45,482 nucleotides of DNA from assembly GCA_001275005.1 (NCBI GenBank), contig JWZX01002912.1, positions 1-45,482 on the forward strand, in the 5' to 3' direction. Below the pieces are notes generated by a model, which had not been told where the DNA came from, ran no database searches, and was given only the letters and a program-made list of their open reading frames with translations. Each line of letters opens with the position of its first letter. The first letter of the stretch is position 1. Source of the stretch: Chrysochromulina tobinii. Taxonomy: Eukaryota; Haptophyta; Prymnesiales; Chrysochromulinaceae. Positions 17,683 to 26,888 of the stretch are shown here, piece after piece. Made by a program: the position numbers and the translations under genes.

Positions 17683-18849
17683 ATGGGTTGCTGCCCCTCG
17701 GCACCGAAGAACGCGATGAACCTGGACGACGTGCTTGATGATGAGGACGCTGCTGGCGCGAAGATCAGCAAGAAGGAGAAGCGAAAGCAAGACAAGAAAC
17801 GACTGAATAACGCACCCGACAGCGCGAGCTTCTCCGAGGAGCCAATGGAGCCGGAGGAGCGCGACATGAAGTTGCGTACGAAGCAGAAGCGTACGCTGCG
17901 CGGTAAGCGTGGCGTCGTATCGGGCGTGGACCTCGACGAGTTCAACGAGTTCCCGAGCAATGAGCCGTTGTCGCCACAGCTGGACGATGACAGCGGTACG
18001 GGCAGCAGCAGCAGCAGCAGCAGCAGAACTTCAGCTGCGGCGGAAGCGGCGGCGAAAGCAGCGGCGGAGGCGGCCGAGGCGGAACGCGTCAAGGCGAAGG
18101 AGGCCGAGGCGGCTCGTGCGGCGGCGGCGGCGCGCGCTGCGGCGGATGCCTGGGCGGCGCACGTAGCTGCCGAGGAGGCGATGGCGGCGCAGGCGGCTGC
18201 GGAGGCCGAGGCGGCGGCGGCGGCGGCGGCCGAGGCCGAGGCGCGTGCGAAGGCGGAGGCGGAGGCGGCCAAGGCGAGGGCGGCGGCCGAGGCGCAGGCC
18301 CACGCAGCCAAGATGAACGCCGCGATTGCCGGCCGGATGGCCAGTAGCAAACCCAAGTCGCATGCACAGCAGCTGCACACGGACGCAGCTTTGGATCCGA
18401 CCCTGCAAACGTCGGACCAGCTGCAGTCGGCCGCCTTCGAGGCCTTCCTGCGCTGGGAGGATAAGGTGCAGCGAGCGGCACAGGACATTCTCAAGCATCC
18501 GATGAGGGCCAAAGTCCCTCGGAAACCAGATCCTCGGAAGCCAGATCCCGTCGGCAGCATGTTCACGCTCATCGCGATGGAGGAGCAGACGCGCAACACG
18601 TCGTTCGTGACGGTGATGCAGACGCAGCACGCGCTCTTCCAGGTCCGCCTGGTTCAGGGCAAGGGTCTTCGCGACTACGGGCTCCTTTGCGACACCGTGA
18701 TCAACAAGCTCTCCCTAAGGCTACCCGCGATCCCAAAGCAGAAGGACCCCAAGCAAGACATCGCGCCGCTCGTCTCGGCGTACACGTCGGCGATCGCTCA
18801 GCACCGTGATCTCGCCAAGGCCGCGCGCCCCGATGGGTTCGTCACTTAG
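17683..18849 (+). CDS. Dually acylated (MGCC) coiled-coil protein
   Basis: 388 aa. The frame is open back to 17566 but ATG 17683 is the first ATG and gives MGCCPSAPKN, a textbook N-myristoylation signal (Gly2) with adjacent Cys3/Cys4 for palmitoylation, so a membrane-attached location is likely. Residues ~20-110 are basic/acidic and polar. A Ser run precedes a ~110-residue Ala/Glu/Arg-rich helical rod (about nt 18030-18330). The C-terminal ~170 residues look globular (QLQSAAFEAFLRWEDKVQRA, HALFQVRLVQGKGLRDYG, LVSAYTSAIAQHRDLAKAAR). I do not recognise the C-terminal domain. It may be a membrane-tethered scaffold. Confidence 0.75.
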   Translation: MGCCPSAPKNAMNLDDVLDDEDAAGAKISKKEKRKQDKKRLNNAPDSASFSEEPMEPEERDMKLRTKQKRTLRGKRGVVSGVDLDEFNEFPSNEPLSPQLDDDSGTGSSSSSSSRTSAAAEAAAKAAAEAAEAERVKAKEAEAARAAAAARAAADAWAAHVAAEEAMAAQAAAEAEAAAAAAAEAEARAKAEAEAAKARAAAEAQAHAAKMNAAIAGRMASSKPKSHAQQLHTDAALDPTLQTSDQLQSAAFEAFLRWEDKVQRAAQDILKHPMRAKVPRKPDPRKPDPVGSMFTLIAMEEQTRNTSFVTVMQTQHALFQVRLVQGKGLRDYGLLCDTVINKLSLRLPAIPKQKDPKQDIAPLVSAYTSAIAQHRDLAKAARPDGFVT

Positions 18850-19347
18850 TGTGTGCTCTTATAATGCGCGTTGTGGTTGCGTTAACCGGTGAGTCGGCGG
18901 GTTGAAGAGTCGCGTGTCCCCCGCCGCCCCGCCGGCGCGGACGTCCCGCGCCGGGGCGGCGAACTTAAGTGCGTTGCCGTTGGGGGCAAGCCGGACATAG
19001 TCTGACCGCTCGGCTAGGCCCGGCCGCGCACCTCTCTGCGTCCGGTCGTCCGCTGGGCCGCTCGCTCCCCGGGCGTCTCAGCAGAACTTTTGCGCGTTCG
19101 ATATATTTAATTTCATCGACCGACGCGTCTTACCGATCGGATTCATATGGATACTTACATGGTCGCCGCTGGTGTTCGGTAAGACGGGACGCGGTGGCGG
19201 ACCGCATCGCCATCGACCGCGGGACCCTTCGACGAACGAATGTCGAATCACTCGGTGCGTCGCACTTCACCGACTATATGCGTGTCCTAACCATTGTAAT
19301 TCGTCGTCGGGGTACTCCAAATCAAATGACGATGAATTGAGGAGCAG
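18850..19347. other. Convergent intergenic region with GC-rich inverted repeat
   Basis: 498 bp between the MGCC gene (+) and GNAT gene (-). Bases 18922-18960 form a strong hairpin: GCCGCCCC...GGCGCGG against CCCGCGCC...GGGGCGGC with a short ACGT turn. This is the most obvious candidate for a 3'-end or chromatin element. No RNA gene recognised. Confidence 0.45.
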
Positions 19348-20268
19348 CTACGGCAGCTTACCGATGAGGGCGCTAGATATGGCGCTCAGAGTGGAGGAGG
19401 TCGAGGGCGACGATTGGGACGACGAGGAGGACGACGAGGTAGTCGAGGCCTCCTCGTCCACAACCTTCCTCCTCAACGAGGGCGTCGTCATGGGCGTCGT
19501 TCCCACACGTGGAAGCGAGCTGTGGGGAAGCGAGCTGTGGGGAAGCGAGCTGTGGGGAAGCGAGCCTCTCCACTCCATGGCCCAGTTAGGCATACTGAGC
19601 GACTTACTTATGAGCATGGGGTGAGGGCGAGCGCCGATGTCGACGAAGCCGACGCGGAGGTAAAGCCTGCGCGGCCCCTCATCCTGGGTCAGCAGGACCA
19701 CGCGCGCGCCGCTCGGTCGCGCTCGCGTCTCGATGAGCCAACGCAACATCCTCCCGCCCATGCCCATTCCTCGCAAGTCCGAGCGCACGGCAAACGCCTC
19801 GAGCGTCCAGTCCGAGAACGCCTCTGCCCCTGGTGGCTTGAGGACCTCGCGCTCCGTGGCAGCGAAGGCGTTCATCAGCGCATAGAAACGCCAGAACGCT
19901 CGCAACCCAAACCGGAATGGGATTTCGAGGAAGCCGAGCTTGATCAGCGTGCAGAGCGATGGCGCCATGTTGCTGCCCTGCGCAAAGACCACGTGCCCGG
20001 CCACGCGTCCGTCATTATCAAGCCAGAACTCGGAGCGCTCGCCCAGGAGTCGAAGGCGAACCCTATTGAAAAAGCGCAGTCGGTTTGCCCGCACTCTCTC
20101 GTCGGGCACGAGGTACCTCCACATCGGGTGGTGCATGTTCGCCTCCACGAGGACCTCGACAACCGCGTCGAGGTGCTCTGGATGCTCGCGCGTCGAGTGC
20201 AAAGTCGGCGGGATGGCGTGGCTCTCGACGAGGGCTGCTCGTCGAGACCACGGACTCGGCCGCTTCAT
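19348..20268 (-). CDS. GNAT-family N-acetyltransferase
   Basis: Intronless, 306 aa from ATG 20268 (upstream frame has only a TTG). The fold is recognisable: an N-terminal strand/helix (HPEHLDAVVEVLVEANMHHP), then FWLDNDGRVAGHVVFAQG. The acetyl-CoA motif A is EAFAVRSDLRGMGMGGRML (residues ~157-175; R-G-M-G-M-G pyrophosphate loop). Motif B is VVLLTQDEGPRRLYLRVGFV. Substrate unknown. The C-terminal ~100 residues are low complexity and include three exact GSLPHS/SLPHS repeats (plus-strand 19515-19560), a Thr-rich part and a Ser run. The overall match is to microbial-type GNAT proteins of a single domain. Confidence 0.83.
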   Translation of the reverse strand: MKRPSPWSRRAALVESHAIPPTLHSTREHPEHLDAVVEVLVEANMHHPMWRYLVPDERVRANRLRFFNRVRLRLLGERSEFWLDNDGRVAGHVVFAQGSNMAPSLCTLIKLGFLEIPFRFGLRAFWRFYALMNAFAATEREVLKPPGAEAFSDWTLEAFAVRSDLRGMGMGGRMLRWLIETRARPSGARVVLLTQDEGPRRLYLRVGFVDIGARPHPMLISKSLSMPNWAMEWRGSLPHSSLPHSSLPHSSLPRVGTTPMTTPSLRRKVVDEEASTTSSSSSSSQSSPSTSSTLSAISSALIGKLP

Positions 20269-20513
20269 CGCGGCGATCGCTCGTGCCGACGACGAACACT
20301 TCGATTGCAATCATCCAAACTAGGAGTCCAAACGCGAGAAGGAATCCTCATTTGGTCAAACGATCTCAAAAACCACACGTGCGGCCACCTTGTCGCTTCC
20401 ACAAGGGGCTGGGATTGCGCTTCCCACACTTTTTCGGAGTTCACACGTTTAGTCGTTCGGCGATCTTTGCTAGGCCTTGCACAGGGTTGCAGGCCTTGCA
20501 GCGGCAGCACCTG
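20269..20513. promoter_or_regulatory. Shared upstream region of GNAT (-) and DUF1295 protein (+)
   Basis: 245 bp between divergent ATGs. No known motif recognised. Confidence 0.35.
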
Positions 20514-21425
20514 ATGACGGAGTCCGCGGGCACCTCGGAGCGGGGTGTCTTGAAGGACTACGTCCGCGGCCTCATCTCCAATGGCGTTGCTCTCGGGCTC
20601 CTGTACGCCATCTCATGCATTCCTGGCATGCGGCAGTACGTTTGTCTCTCCTTAGCTCTGCAGTGGGGCGTCTTCATTGTGCACGCGCTGCCCAATACCA
20701 GCGAGAAGTTTTACGACCTGAGCGGCAGCGCGACGCACTTCTCGTTGGTGGCCGTGTCGCTCTGCTCGGCTGCACGCGTGCACACACCCCGCCAGCTGCT
20801 CATCGCCATCCTCAGCATCGTCTGGATGACGCGCCTGGGCACCTTCCTGTTCCTACGCATCAGCCGCGACGGCAAGGACGAGCGCTTTGACTCGCTCAAG
20901 CGCGTGTGGCTCAGCTGGCTGGGCGCATGGACCATACAAGCCCTCTGGGTGACGTTGATCCAACTCCCCGTCGTGCTGGTTAATGACCGCGACGACGTCG
21001 CGCCCCTCGGCCTTACCGATGCCCTGGCGCTCGCCCTTTGGGTGGCGGGCTTCTTATTGGAGACACTCGCCGATGTTCAAAAGTTCGTCTTCCGAGCGGA
21101 TGCGGCCAACCGTCACCGGTACATCACCAGTGGACTCTGGCGACTGTGCCGGCATCCGAACTACTGTGGGGAGATTGCGATGTGGGTGGCGATGGCCGCG
21201 TCCGTGAGCTCTGCTGGCCTCGCCGCCCGTTTGTCCGTGCTTCACTTCGCGTGGCTCTCGCCCGCATTCACGGCGCTACTGCTGCTGCGAGTGACAGGAG
21301 TCCCTATGGTCGAGGCAGCAGGTCAGAAAAAGTGGGGCACTGAGCCGGCGTACCGCCATTATATGGAACGTACCGCTATGATCATCCCTTGGTGGCCTGC
21401 GCCGCCCTTCGAGAAGGTCTCGTAG
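20514..21425 (+). CDS. DUF1295 / steroid 5-alpha-reductase-like integral membrane enzyme
   Basis: Intronless, 303 aa. ATG 20514 is chosen because it precedes the first hydrophobic helix. About six to seven membrane segments are visible (GLISNGVALGLLYAISCI, LALQWGVFIVHAL, LLIAILSIVWMTRLGTFLF, IQALWVTLIQLPVVLV, ALALALWVAGFLLE, plus the C-terminal pair). The diagnostic C-terminal block is FRADAANRHRYITSGLWRLC followed by RHPNYCGEIAMW, shared by DUF1295, steroid 5-alpha-reductase and isoprenylcysteine methyltransferase families and thought to bind a nucleotide cofactor. Residues RISRDGKDERFD are also typical of DUF1295. Likely a membrane reductase acting on a lipid or sterol-like substrate. Confidence 0.88.
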   Translation: MTESAGTSERGVLKDYVRGLISNGVALGLLYAISCIPGMRQYVCLSLALQWGVFIVHALPNTSEKFYDLSGSATHFSLVAVSLCSAARVHTPRQLLIAILSIVWMTRLGTFLFLRISRDGKDERFDSLKRVWLSWLGAWTIQALWVTLIQLPVVLVNDRDDVAPLGLTDALALALWVAGFLLETLADVQKFVFRADAANRHRYITSGLWRLCRHPNYCGEIAMWVAMAASVSSAGLAARLSVLHFAWLSPAFTALLLLRVTGVPMVEAAGQKKWGTEPAYRHYMERTAMIIPWWPAPPFEKVS

Positions 21426-21968
21426 CCGGGCCGCCGTCAGCTGCCGCCATGTGCTGTGGAAGCCCTGCTGACCGCGCTCTGCACGCAAAGGGGTCGCCTC
21501 TGGATGATGTAACGGCCGCACTCGTGTCTCTCTTGAAAGCCGCCAACAATGTGCTGGTCGCTGGGTTTGAGCATGATGGGTCGACTCAGGGTCGACTCTA
21601 GGTCGTCTGCAACTGCATGGTCGTCTGTGGGTACGTGAACGTGCAGGTGTCGGGTGGAGCCGCGCGAACGGTGGGTTCCGAAGGTCGACATGAGACATGA
21701 CGGCCCTCGGCTGTGAGAAAAGGTTCTGGTTTCCAACTGAAAAGTGAACCTGGTTTCACTGCTAGCAAGCAAGCTAATTAGTCGAAACAACACAAGTACC
21801 TTCACTGCGTTCTTATTGTGATGCCAAAAAAGCGGCGTGAATCCGTGGCATTCACACTCCGTCCGGCCTGAAAAGAGGTGCGCCTTCATCCTGTCCTCCC
21901 TGAGGCAAGAGGCGCTGACCGTGCCTGCGGTCCCTCCCCTGACCGCTCGCAGCTGTTGGTTGGCACCG
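21426..21968. other. Intergenic region
   Basis: 543 bp upstream of the Met-rich protein. A GGGTCGACTC motif is repeated near 21577-21599. No gene recognised. Confidence 0.35.
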
Positions 21969-22295
21969 ATGCCTAACCTCGACGACTTGCTCAGCTGCGT
22001 CTGCCAGAACGCCCCGCAGCGGCCCGGCATCAACGATGTTCTCGATTCGCTCCAGCGCAACACGGTGTGCACGGGCACGCAGTGCTTCGAGACCGAGGCA
22101 GACGCCTTCGGCCTGACCGCCGTCCCCAGCGCCAACCAGCCAAATGCGATGTTCTTCATGATGATGATGTTTATGATGCTCGTTGCCGTTATGATGAAGC
22201 TGAAGAAGCCAGCGCCAACCATCACGGAGACAAAGCCAGGCTCGTCCTCGAGCCACGCAAACCAGCCGCCGCCGCCGCCGCCCACCGTGAGCTAA
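21969..22295 (+). CDS. Small single-pass protein with methionine-rich membrane helix
   Basis: 108 aa from ATG 21969. The open frame upstream starts at a GTG and looks non-coding. The N-terminal ~58 residues carry four Cys (10, 12, 34, 39) in CVCQN and CTGTQCF, possibly two disulfides or a metal site. Residues ~60-77 (AMFFMMMMFMMLVAVMM) form a hydrophobic helix that is mostly Met, followed by KLKK. The tail is Ser/Pro-rich and ends in a Pro run. A positive flank after the helix suggests the C-terminus faces the cytosol. No family recognised. It is short, so confidence comes mainly from the coherent TM layout. Confidence 0.55.
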   Translation: MPNLDDLLSCVCQNAPQRPGINDVLDSLQRNTVCTGTQCFETEADAFGLTAVPSANQPNAMFFMMMMFMMLVAVMMKLKKPAPTITETKPGSSSSHANQPPPPPPTVS

Positions 22296-22856
22296 GCTAC
22301 GGTGCCGATCCGAGTTTGAGAGGTTGGCTGCTGCCGCGCTCCCCCCTGGGGTGGTGGTGCCCCCGGGCCGTGTGCGTGCGCCTGTGGCTTGTATAGAGAG
22401 AGCGAGTACACTCTGAGTTTTGACTCTGTAGATCGGCTCCACTCGCTGCGTGCGGCGGGGCCCTGCGATTTCTAAGGATGAAAGAACGCGATTGACCATT
22501 CACGGACATCTGCCACATGGTACACGCGCGCGACGACTGCTCCTCCGGTGGCGGGGGGTCCGGGCGCCACGGGCGGTCAAAACGCGCGGACGTGCGTCAT
22601 AAGTGCCGAAAAGAGGCCGTCGCGGGACGCACGAAGAGAACCGGATCAATCTCATGACATGTAGTCATCAGATGGGTCTGGCCGCATGCAAGATGCCACG
22701 CCCCCGCGCCCGCCAATGTCACATTGTCACGCCTGCCCTCCCTAGTAAAGGCCCGGTCGGCATCTCCGGCGCCCCTGCCACACCGCTTTCCATGTGAGGA
22801 TCGCGCGGCGTGTACTGCTTGATGATGGCTCCGATCTCCGATCTCATATCCACGGC
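22296..22856. other. Convergent intergenic region
   Basis: 561 bp between the Met-rich protein (+) and the glycosyltransferase (-). No gene or strong repeat recognised. Confidence 0.35.
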
Positions 22857-24806
22857 TCACGCAATCGAGGCGAGCGCCACCTGCACATCCTGGACCGTCG
22901 CAGGCGCCCCGCGGAACAGGATCAGCTGTGAAGTCTTCGGGAACGTGAACGAGGTCTCGCACATCACCTCGCCCACGTCGCACGTCGCCAGCTCGAAGGA
23001 AGCGCCCTCGTGCACGCGCAAGGGGAGCACGTGCTCCGTGCCGTTACGGCCGCTCGAGAGGGCCATCTCAACGAACGTGGTAATGCGCGAGGGAACCTTA
23101 ACGAGCGCCGCAATCGAGCCGAGAGCGCGGATGAAGTGCGAGTCGGACTTGAACGTGGGCATGTTGACCCAGCACGTGCACTCCCCCGTCGCGTCACGAA
23201 CGACGACGCCGCAGACGTTCTCGACCTCGGGCGTCATTCGCTCGCAGGAGTCGAGCGTGAGCTTCGCGAGCGAGAAGGGCAGGTATTCGTGCTCAATCTC
23301 GGCCTCTACCCGCGAGTCGCTGCCGTAAGGCAAGATCTCGTCGAGGTGCCCCACGTACGCTGGGCGCGTCGCCCGGATCTCGGGGCGTGAGAGGTCGCGC
23401 GAGGCGCGCACGGCGGTGCGCGAGGGCGCCCAGCCGCGGTCGAGCTTCTGCAGCACGTCGACGAAATCGACGCGGCGACCGGTAAGCTCCGCCGCCTCGC
23501 CCTTGAGTGAGTAACGGTTGTACCCGGCCATCTGGAAGAACCCAAACACGAGCGCCGCCTGGTCCTTCCAGCGCATCGACTTGAGCACGTCGCGGTCGGT
23601 GGACGTGGAGCCGGTGGCGTACCGGCCGCCGTAGACATGCTGCTCGACGATCGTGTACTTGATGTATGTCCAGAAGCCCGTGTTCGGGAAGTTGGCGCGC
23701 CACTTGGCGATCAAGTAGTCGCGCGTGCCGTGCGCCGTAGCTTCGGAGCGCTTGTACATAAAGTACGGGATGTCGCGCCACGAGAACTCCGTGATGCGGA
23801 ACTCGAGGCGCGCCGAAGGGACGAAGAGGGCGCGCCAGCCCTTGGCGCGGATCGTCATGATCATGTCCAGGTACTCGAGCGTGAAAGAAGCCTTCGGATC
23901 AACGACCGTTGAGATCTTATCCGTCTCGATAAGGAAGCCGTGGTCCTCGACGAACTCGGTCTGGTCCCCTTCCTTGAGGTCGTGGCCGCGGTTGAGCGCG
24001 CGGCGGAGCGAGTGGTCGTGGTGTACGGTGATGCCTTGCAAGGAGCCGTCCTTGACCAGCCTCAGGTTAGACTGCGTCGCGTGTGCCGCGAGGGAGCCGT
24101 CCATCTTGGACTCGTAAAGCATGGGCGCCGCAAGCATGTAGCCCGCATCCGGCTTGTTGGCCTGGTGCCACTTGAGTGACTGGAGGAGCTCGCAGCCGAA
24201 GAAGCTGTCGAGGGCGTACCCGTCGTTGTGCAGCAGCAGCGAGTACTTGGTCTTGATGTGCGGCACCGCGTCAACCCACCCTTGCATCGGGCTTGAGCGC
24301 AGCGGCAGCGGCAGCAGCGTCACCTTCTTCCACCTCTGGAGGACCTCTTTGAGATCGATGTTGGCGCACGACTCAAAGTTCGGGTAGGAGTAGATGAGGT
24401 GGACGTCGGCCGGCGCGAAGATCTCAAGAGCGCGGATGAAGCCCGGCGCTTGCGAGCACGCGTCCTTGACCGACACCACGATCGTCATCTCGTCGCGCAT
24501 CATCGTCGGCGAGCACGTCGGGTACTTTGGCCGCACCTCGCGCGGCGTCTTCGACAGCATGCAGTTGCGCGCGATCATGACGACGGGCACGAAGAGCCCG
24601 CCCTGATTCAGCAGCAGGCACACCACCAGCACGACGAGCGCTGGCAGCAGCAAGCGCGAGGACGCCGGCGGACTCACATCCGCCTGGACGCCCTTGTCGC
24701 GCATCGCGCGTTTTGGGCCATTCCAGCCCAGGGCAGACTTGACAAGGTCAAGCCGCTCGGAGCTACTCGATCGGTTCACTTGTCGCAGCGTCGGCGCGTT
24801 GCACAT
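22857..24806 (-). CDS. Type II membrane glycosyltransferase (GT-A/GT2-like)
   Basis: Intronless, 649 aa, ATG 24806. A ~50-residue cytosolic tail is followed by one membrane anchor (residues ~51-79, LLLPALVVLVVCLLL), as in Golgi or ER type II enzymes. The catalytic part begins MTIVVSVKDACSQAPGFIRA, followed by VHLIYSYPNF and YSLLLHNDGYALDSFFGCEL, in which NDG occupies the place of the DxD metal-binding motif. HDHSLRRALNRGHDLKEGD and FVEDHGFLIETDKIS come next, then PKASFTLEYLDMIMTIRAKG (acceptor side), with HGTRDYLIAKWRANFPN later. This ordering resembles GT2-like proteins, but the exact CAZy family is unclear. The C-terminal ~200 residues (LDSCERMTPEVENVCGVVV) form a second domain I do not recognise. 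Likely in surface glycan synthesis. Confidence 0.78.
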   Translation of the reverse strand: MCNAPTLRQVNRSSSSERLDLVKSALGWNGPKRAMRDKGVQADVSPPASSRLLLPALVVLVVCLLLNQGGLFVPVVMIARNCMLSKTPREVRPKYPTCSPTMMRDEMTIVVSVKDACSQAPGFIRALEIFAPADVHLIYSYPNFESCANIDLKEVLQRWKKVTLLPLPLRSSPMQGWVDAVPHIKTKYSLLLHNDGYALDSFFGCELLQSLKWHQANKPDAGYMLAAPMLYESKMDGSLAAHATQSNLRLVKDGSLQGITVHHDHSLRRALNRGHDLKEGDQTEFVEDHGFLIETDKISTVVDPKASFTLEYLDMIMTIRAKGWRALFVPSARLEFRITEFSWRDIPYFMYKRSEATAHGTRDYLIAKWRANFPNTGFWTYIKYTIVEQHVYGGRYATGSTSTDRDVLKSMRWKDQAALVFGFFQMAGYNRYSLKGEAAELTGRRVDFVDVLQKLDRGWAPSRTAVRASRDLSRPEIRATRPAYVGHLDEILPYGSDSRVEAEIEHEYLPFSLAKLTLDSCERMTPEVENVCGVVVRDATGECTCWVNMPTFKSDSHFIRALGSIAALVKVPSRITTFVEMALSSGRNGTEHVLPLRVHEGASFELATCDVGEVMCETSFTFPKTSQLILFRGAPATVQDVQVALASIA

Positions 24807-25235
24807 TGCAGGCCGTCCAGAGTCAAATCTACCTGCGAGCGGTGGCGGAGCCGGCGTCGGCGGTCAGCGACGTGAGGCGCGCGCGAGCGGATTGAGGCCT
24901 GCAATGCCAACAGACGACAAGCCACGCGCGCGCCACGGCCATAGGACGCCTCAGGCGGACAGGGCGTATTGCGTACTAGGTAGGATTCCAGTGCGCTGGA
25001 GCCGACTGCGTGGGACAATTCGAAGGAATTCGTGTGTTCACACCTGACGAAGAAGATAGTCCCCATTTATTTCCCCCGGAGTTGTAGTGGGCACGATCAC
25101 ACCCCGACACCCCCACCTTTATGCACTTCAAGAACTCGAAAGCGCAGGAGGTCGAGACCAAACTTGAGGCGAAACGTGCAAGGCAAATTGGGCCGCCGCA
25201 CTTGTCTCTCATTTTCGTGTCGAAGCCGGCCGACG
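24807..25235. promoter_or_regulatory. Divergent region between glycosyltransferase (-) and coiled-coil protein (+)
   Basis: 429 bp between divergent ATGs. No known motif recognised. The frame of the downstream gene is open from 25032, but with no ATG before 25236. Confidence 0.35.
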
Positions 25236-26888
25236 ATGCAGGCCGACGGCCCGAAAGCGGAGCCTGGAATGGTCCACCGCACATCCCCTCCTCCTCCACC
25301 TCCTCATGGGTCGGCCGGCTTCGTCGCCTTGATCGAGCAGGACGCTAGCATGGCTCTCGAGGAGCTCGAGGAGGTGTCTGGTGTTGACCTAGGGATGTTG
25401 CTGAAGCTCCAGGACCCCCTGCTCGTGGGTGGCATCGTGGTCTTGTTCCTCCTCATCGCACTCATCGCCTTCTTTTGCTGCTGCGGCTGCTGCAAGAAGA
25501 GCTCTACCCCTACCTCGATCGTGTCTGCAAATCAGATGGCCCACAAGCGCCTCATCGAAGAGGACGAAGCGGCGATCAAGAGGGAGGCGTCGGCGGCAGC
25601 AGATCGGCTCCGAAAGCTCGAGGCGGAGGCAGAGATGCAGCGACGAGCCATGGCCGCCGCCCAAGCCGCCACCGAGAGCGCCAAGGCTGCGCATCGCGCG
25701 GCCCTGCAAGCGTTCGCGGATGCCAAGTCCAAGGCCAAGGAGGAGTATTCACGGGCACTGGAGGAGGCCGGTGCCATCTATCGGCAGGATTTTTTGGTAG
25801 ATCCGGAAGCGGCTGTCCTCGTAAACCAGGATGCGCAGCGGGTCGCATCGGCCGCGTACGCGCAGGCGCTGCGTGACGTCGAGAGGGACGTCCAAGCAGC
25901 CGCCAAACACCTGTTCGAGGTCACCGCGCCGTATCGGGCTTACCAGGAGGCTCAGGAGGCGCTCAAGGAGCAGTATAAGGCCGAGAGCCGCGCCGCGATG
26001 TTGGCGCGCGTGGCCAAGATTGAGCAGGAGCAGCAGGAGATGCAGCGGCTCGAGGCCGTGAAGCGCCAGAACGCGATCATCAAGGCCGCGAGAGAGCGCA
26101 AGCAAGCCGAGGATCTACTGCTCGCTGATGAGGACGGACGGGCAGCCACCAAGATGGCCATCAAGCCGCCATTGCCGCGCTCGTCGACCAGTGCCCACTC
26201 GCATGTCTACAGGTGTGTGGGGAACCTCCGGCGTGCCCCCTGAGTCCGCCCTGATGGCCTCGGATCGCCACGAATCGCCTCTGATTACCTCTGATTACCT
26301 CCGAGATCGGATCGCCACGAATCGCCTCTGATTACCTCTGATTACCTCCGAGATCGGATCGCCACGAATCGCCTCTGATTGCCTCTGATTACCTCCGAGT
26401 AGCTGATTACCTCCGAGTAGCTATGATTACCTCCGAGTACCTCTGATTACCTCTGATTCGCCCACTCCTCGCGTGTCTGCAGCTCCGGCTTCGTCGAGAG
26501 CCACTCGCTCGCGTCGCACCGTGCGTCCTTGCCCAAAGTCTGTCGGCCGAAAAAGGGAGCGGCGAGCCCCGAGGCCGCGACCCCGAGCGGAGGTGTCTTC
26601 GGCTTTTCGTGGGTGAGCAGCTCGGCACCCAAGGTCGAATCGGCCACGACGGCGCTCATCCCCGCACCGGAGACTACGCAGAGGCAGAAGGCCCATGTCA
26701 AAAAGCCGAGCTACCTGAATAACGTGTACTCGCATGCGGCGCTGCTGGACGCGTACGACGAGGAGTCGGGCCATCCCAGAGTGGCGACCCCTCCGCGCCC
26801 CTCGGCATGGTCGACCCCGATGCCCTCATGGCGCGCGCTCGGTACGGCGTTCAAAGGGCAACCCTCGTGGCGTGGAACCAAGAAGTAG
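25236..26888 (+). CDS. Single-pass membrane protein with long coiled coil, 2 exons
   Basis: Exons: 25236-26212 and 26483-26888. The junction is phase 2 (TAC AG|C) and gives 460 aa. Residues ~61-86 are a membrane helix (PLLVGGIVVLFLLIALIAFF) followed directly by CCCGCCKK, a likely palmitoylation cluster. Residues ~100-310 form a Glu/Ala/Arg/Gln coiled coil (RLRKLEAEAEMQRRAMAAAQ; KIEQEQQEMQRLEAVKRQN). Exon 2 encodes a Ser/Pro-rich tail with SYLNNVYSHAALLDAYDEES and ends SWRGTKK. The N-terminal MALEELEEV stretch is acidic. No family assigned. The exon 2 frame is supported by a 135-codon stop-free match to the required phase. Confidence 0.72.
26213..26482 (+). repeat. Intron with GATTACCTCT array
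   Basis: The donor is GTGTGT. Bases about 26263-26458 are degenerate TGATTACCTC and ATCGCCACGA repeats, including a long duplicated block (26289-26330 against 26345-26380). The intron ends GCGTGTCTGCAG, which matches the exon end GCATGTCTACAG (26201-26212) at 10 of 12 bases, possibly an old edge duplication. Confidence 0.75.
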
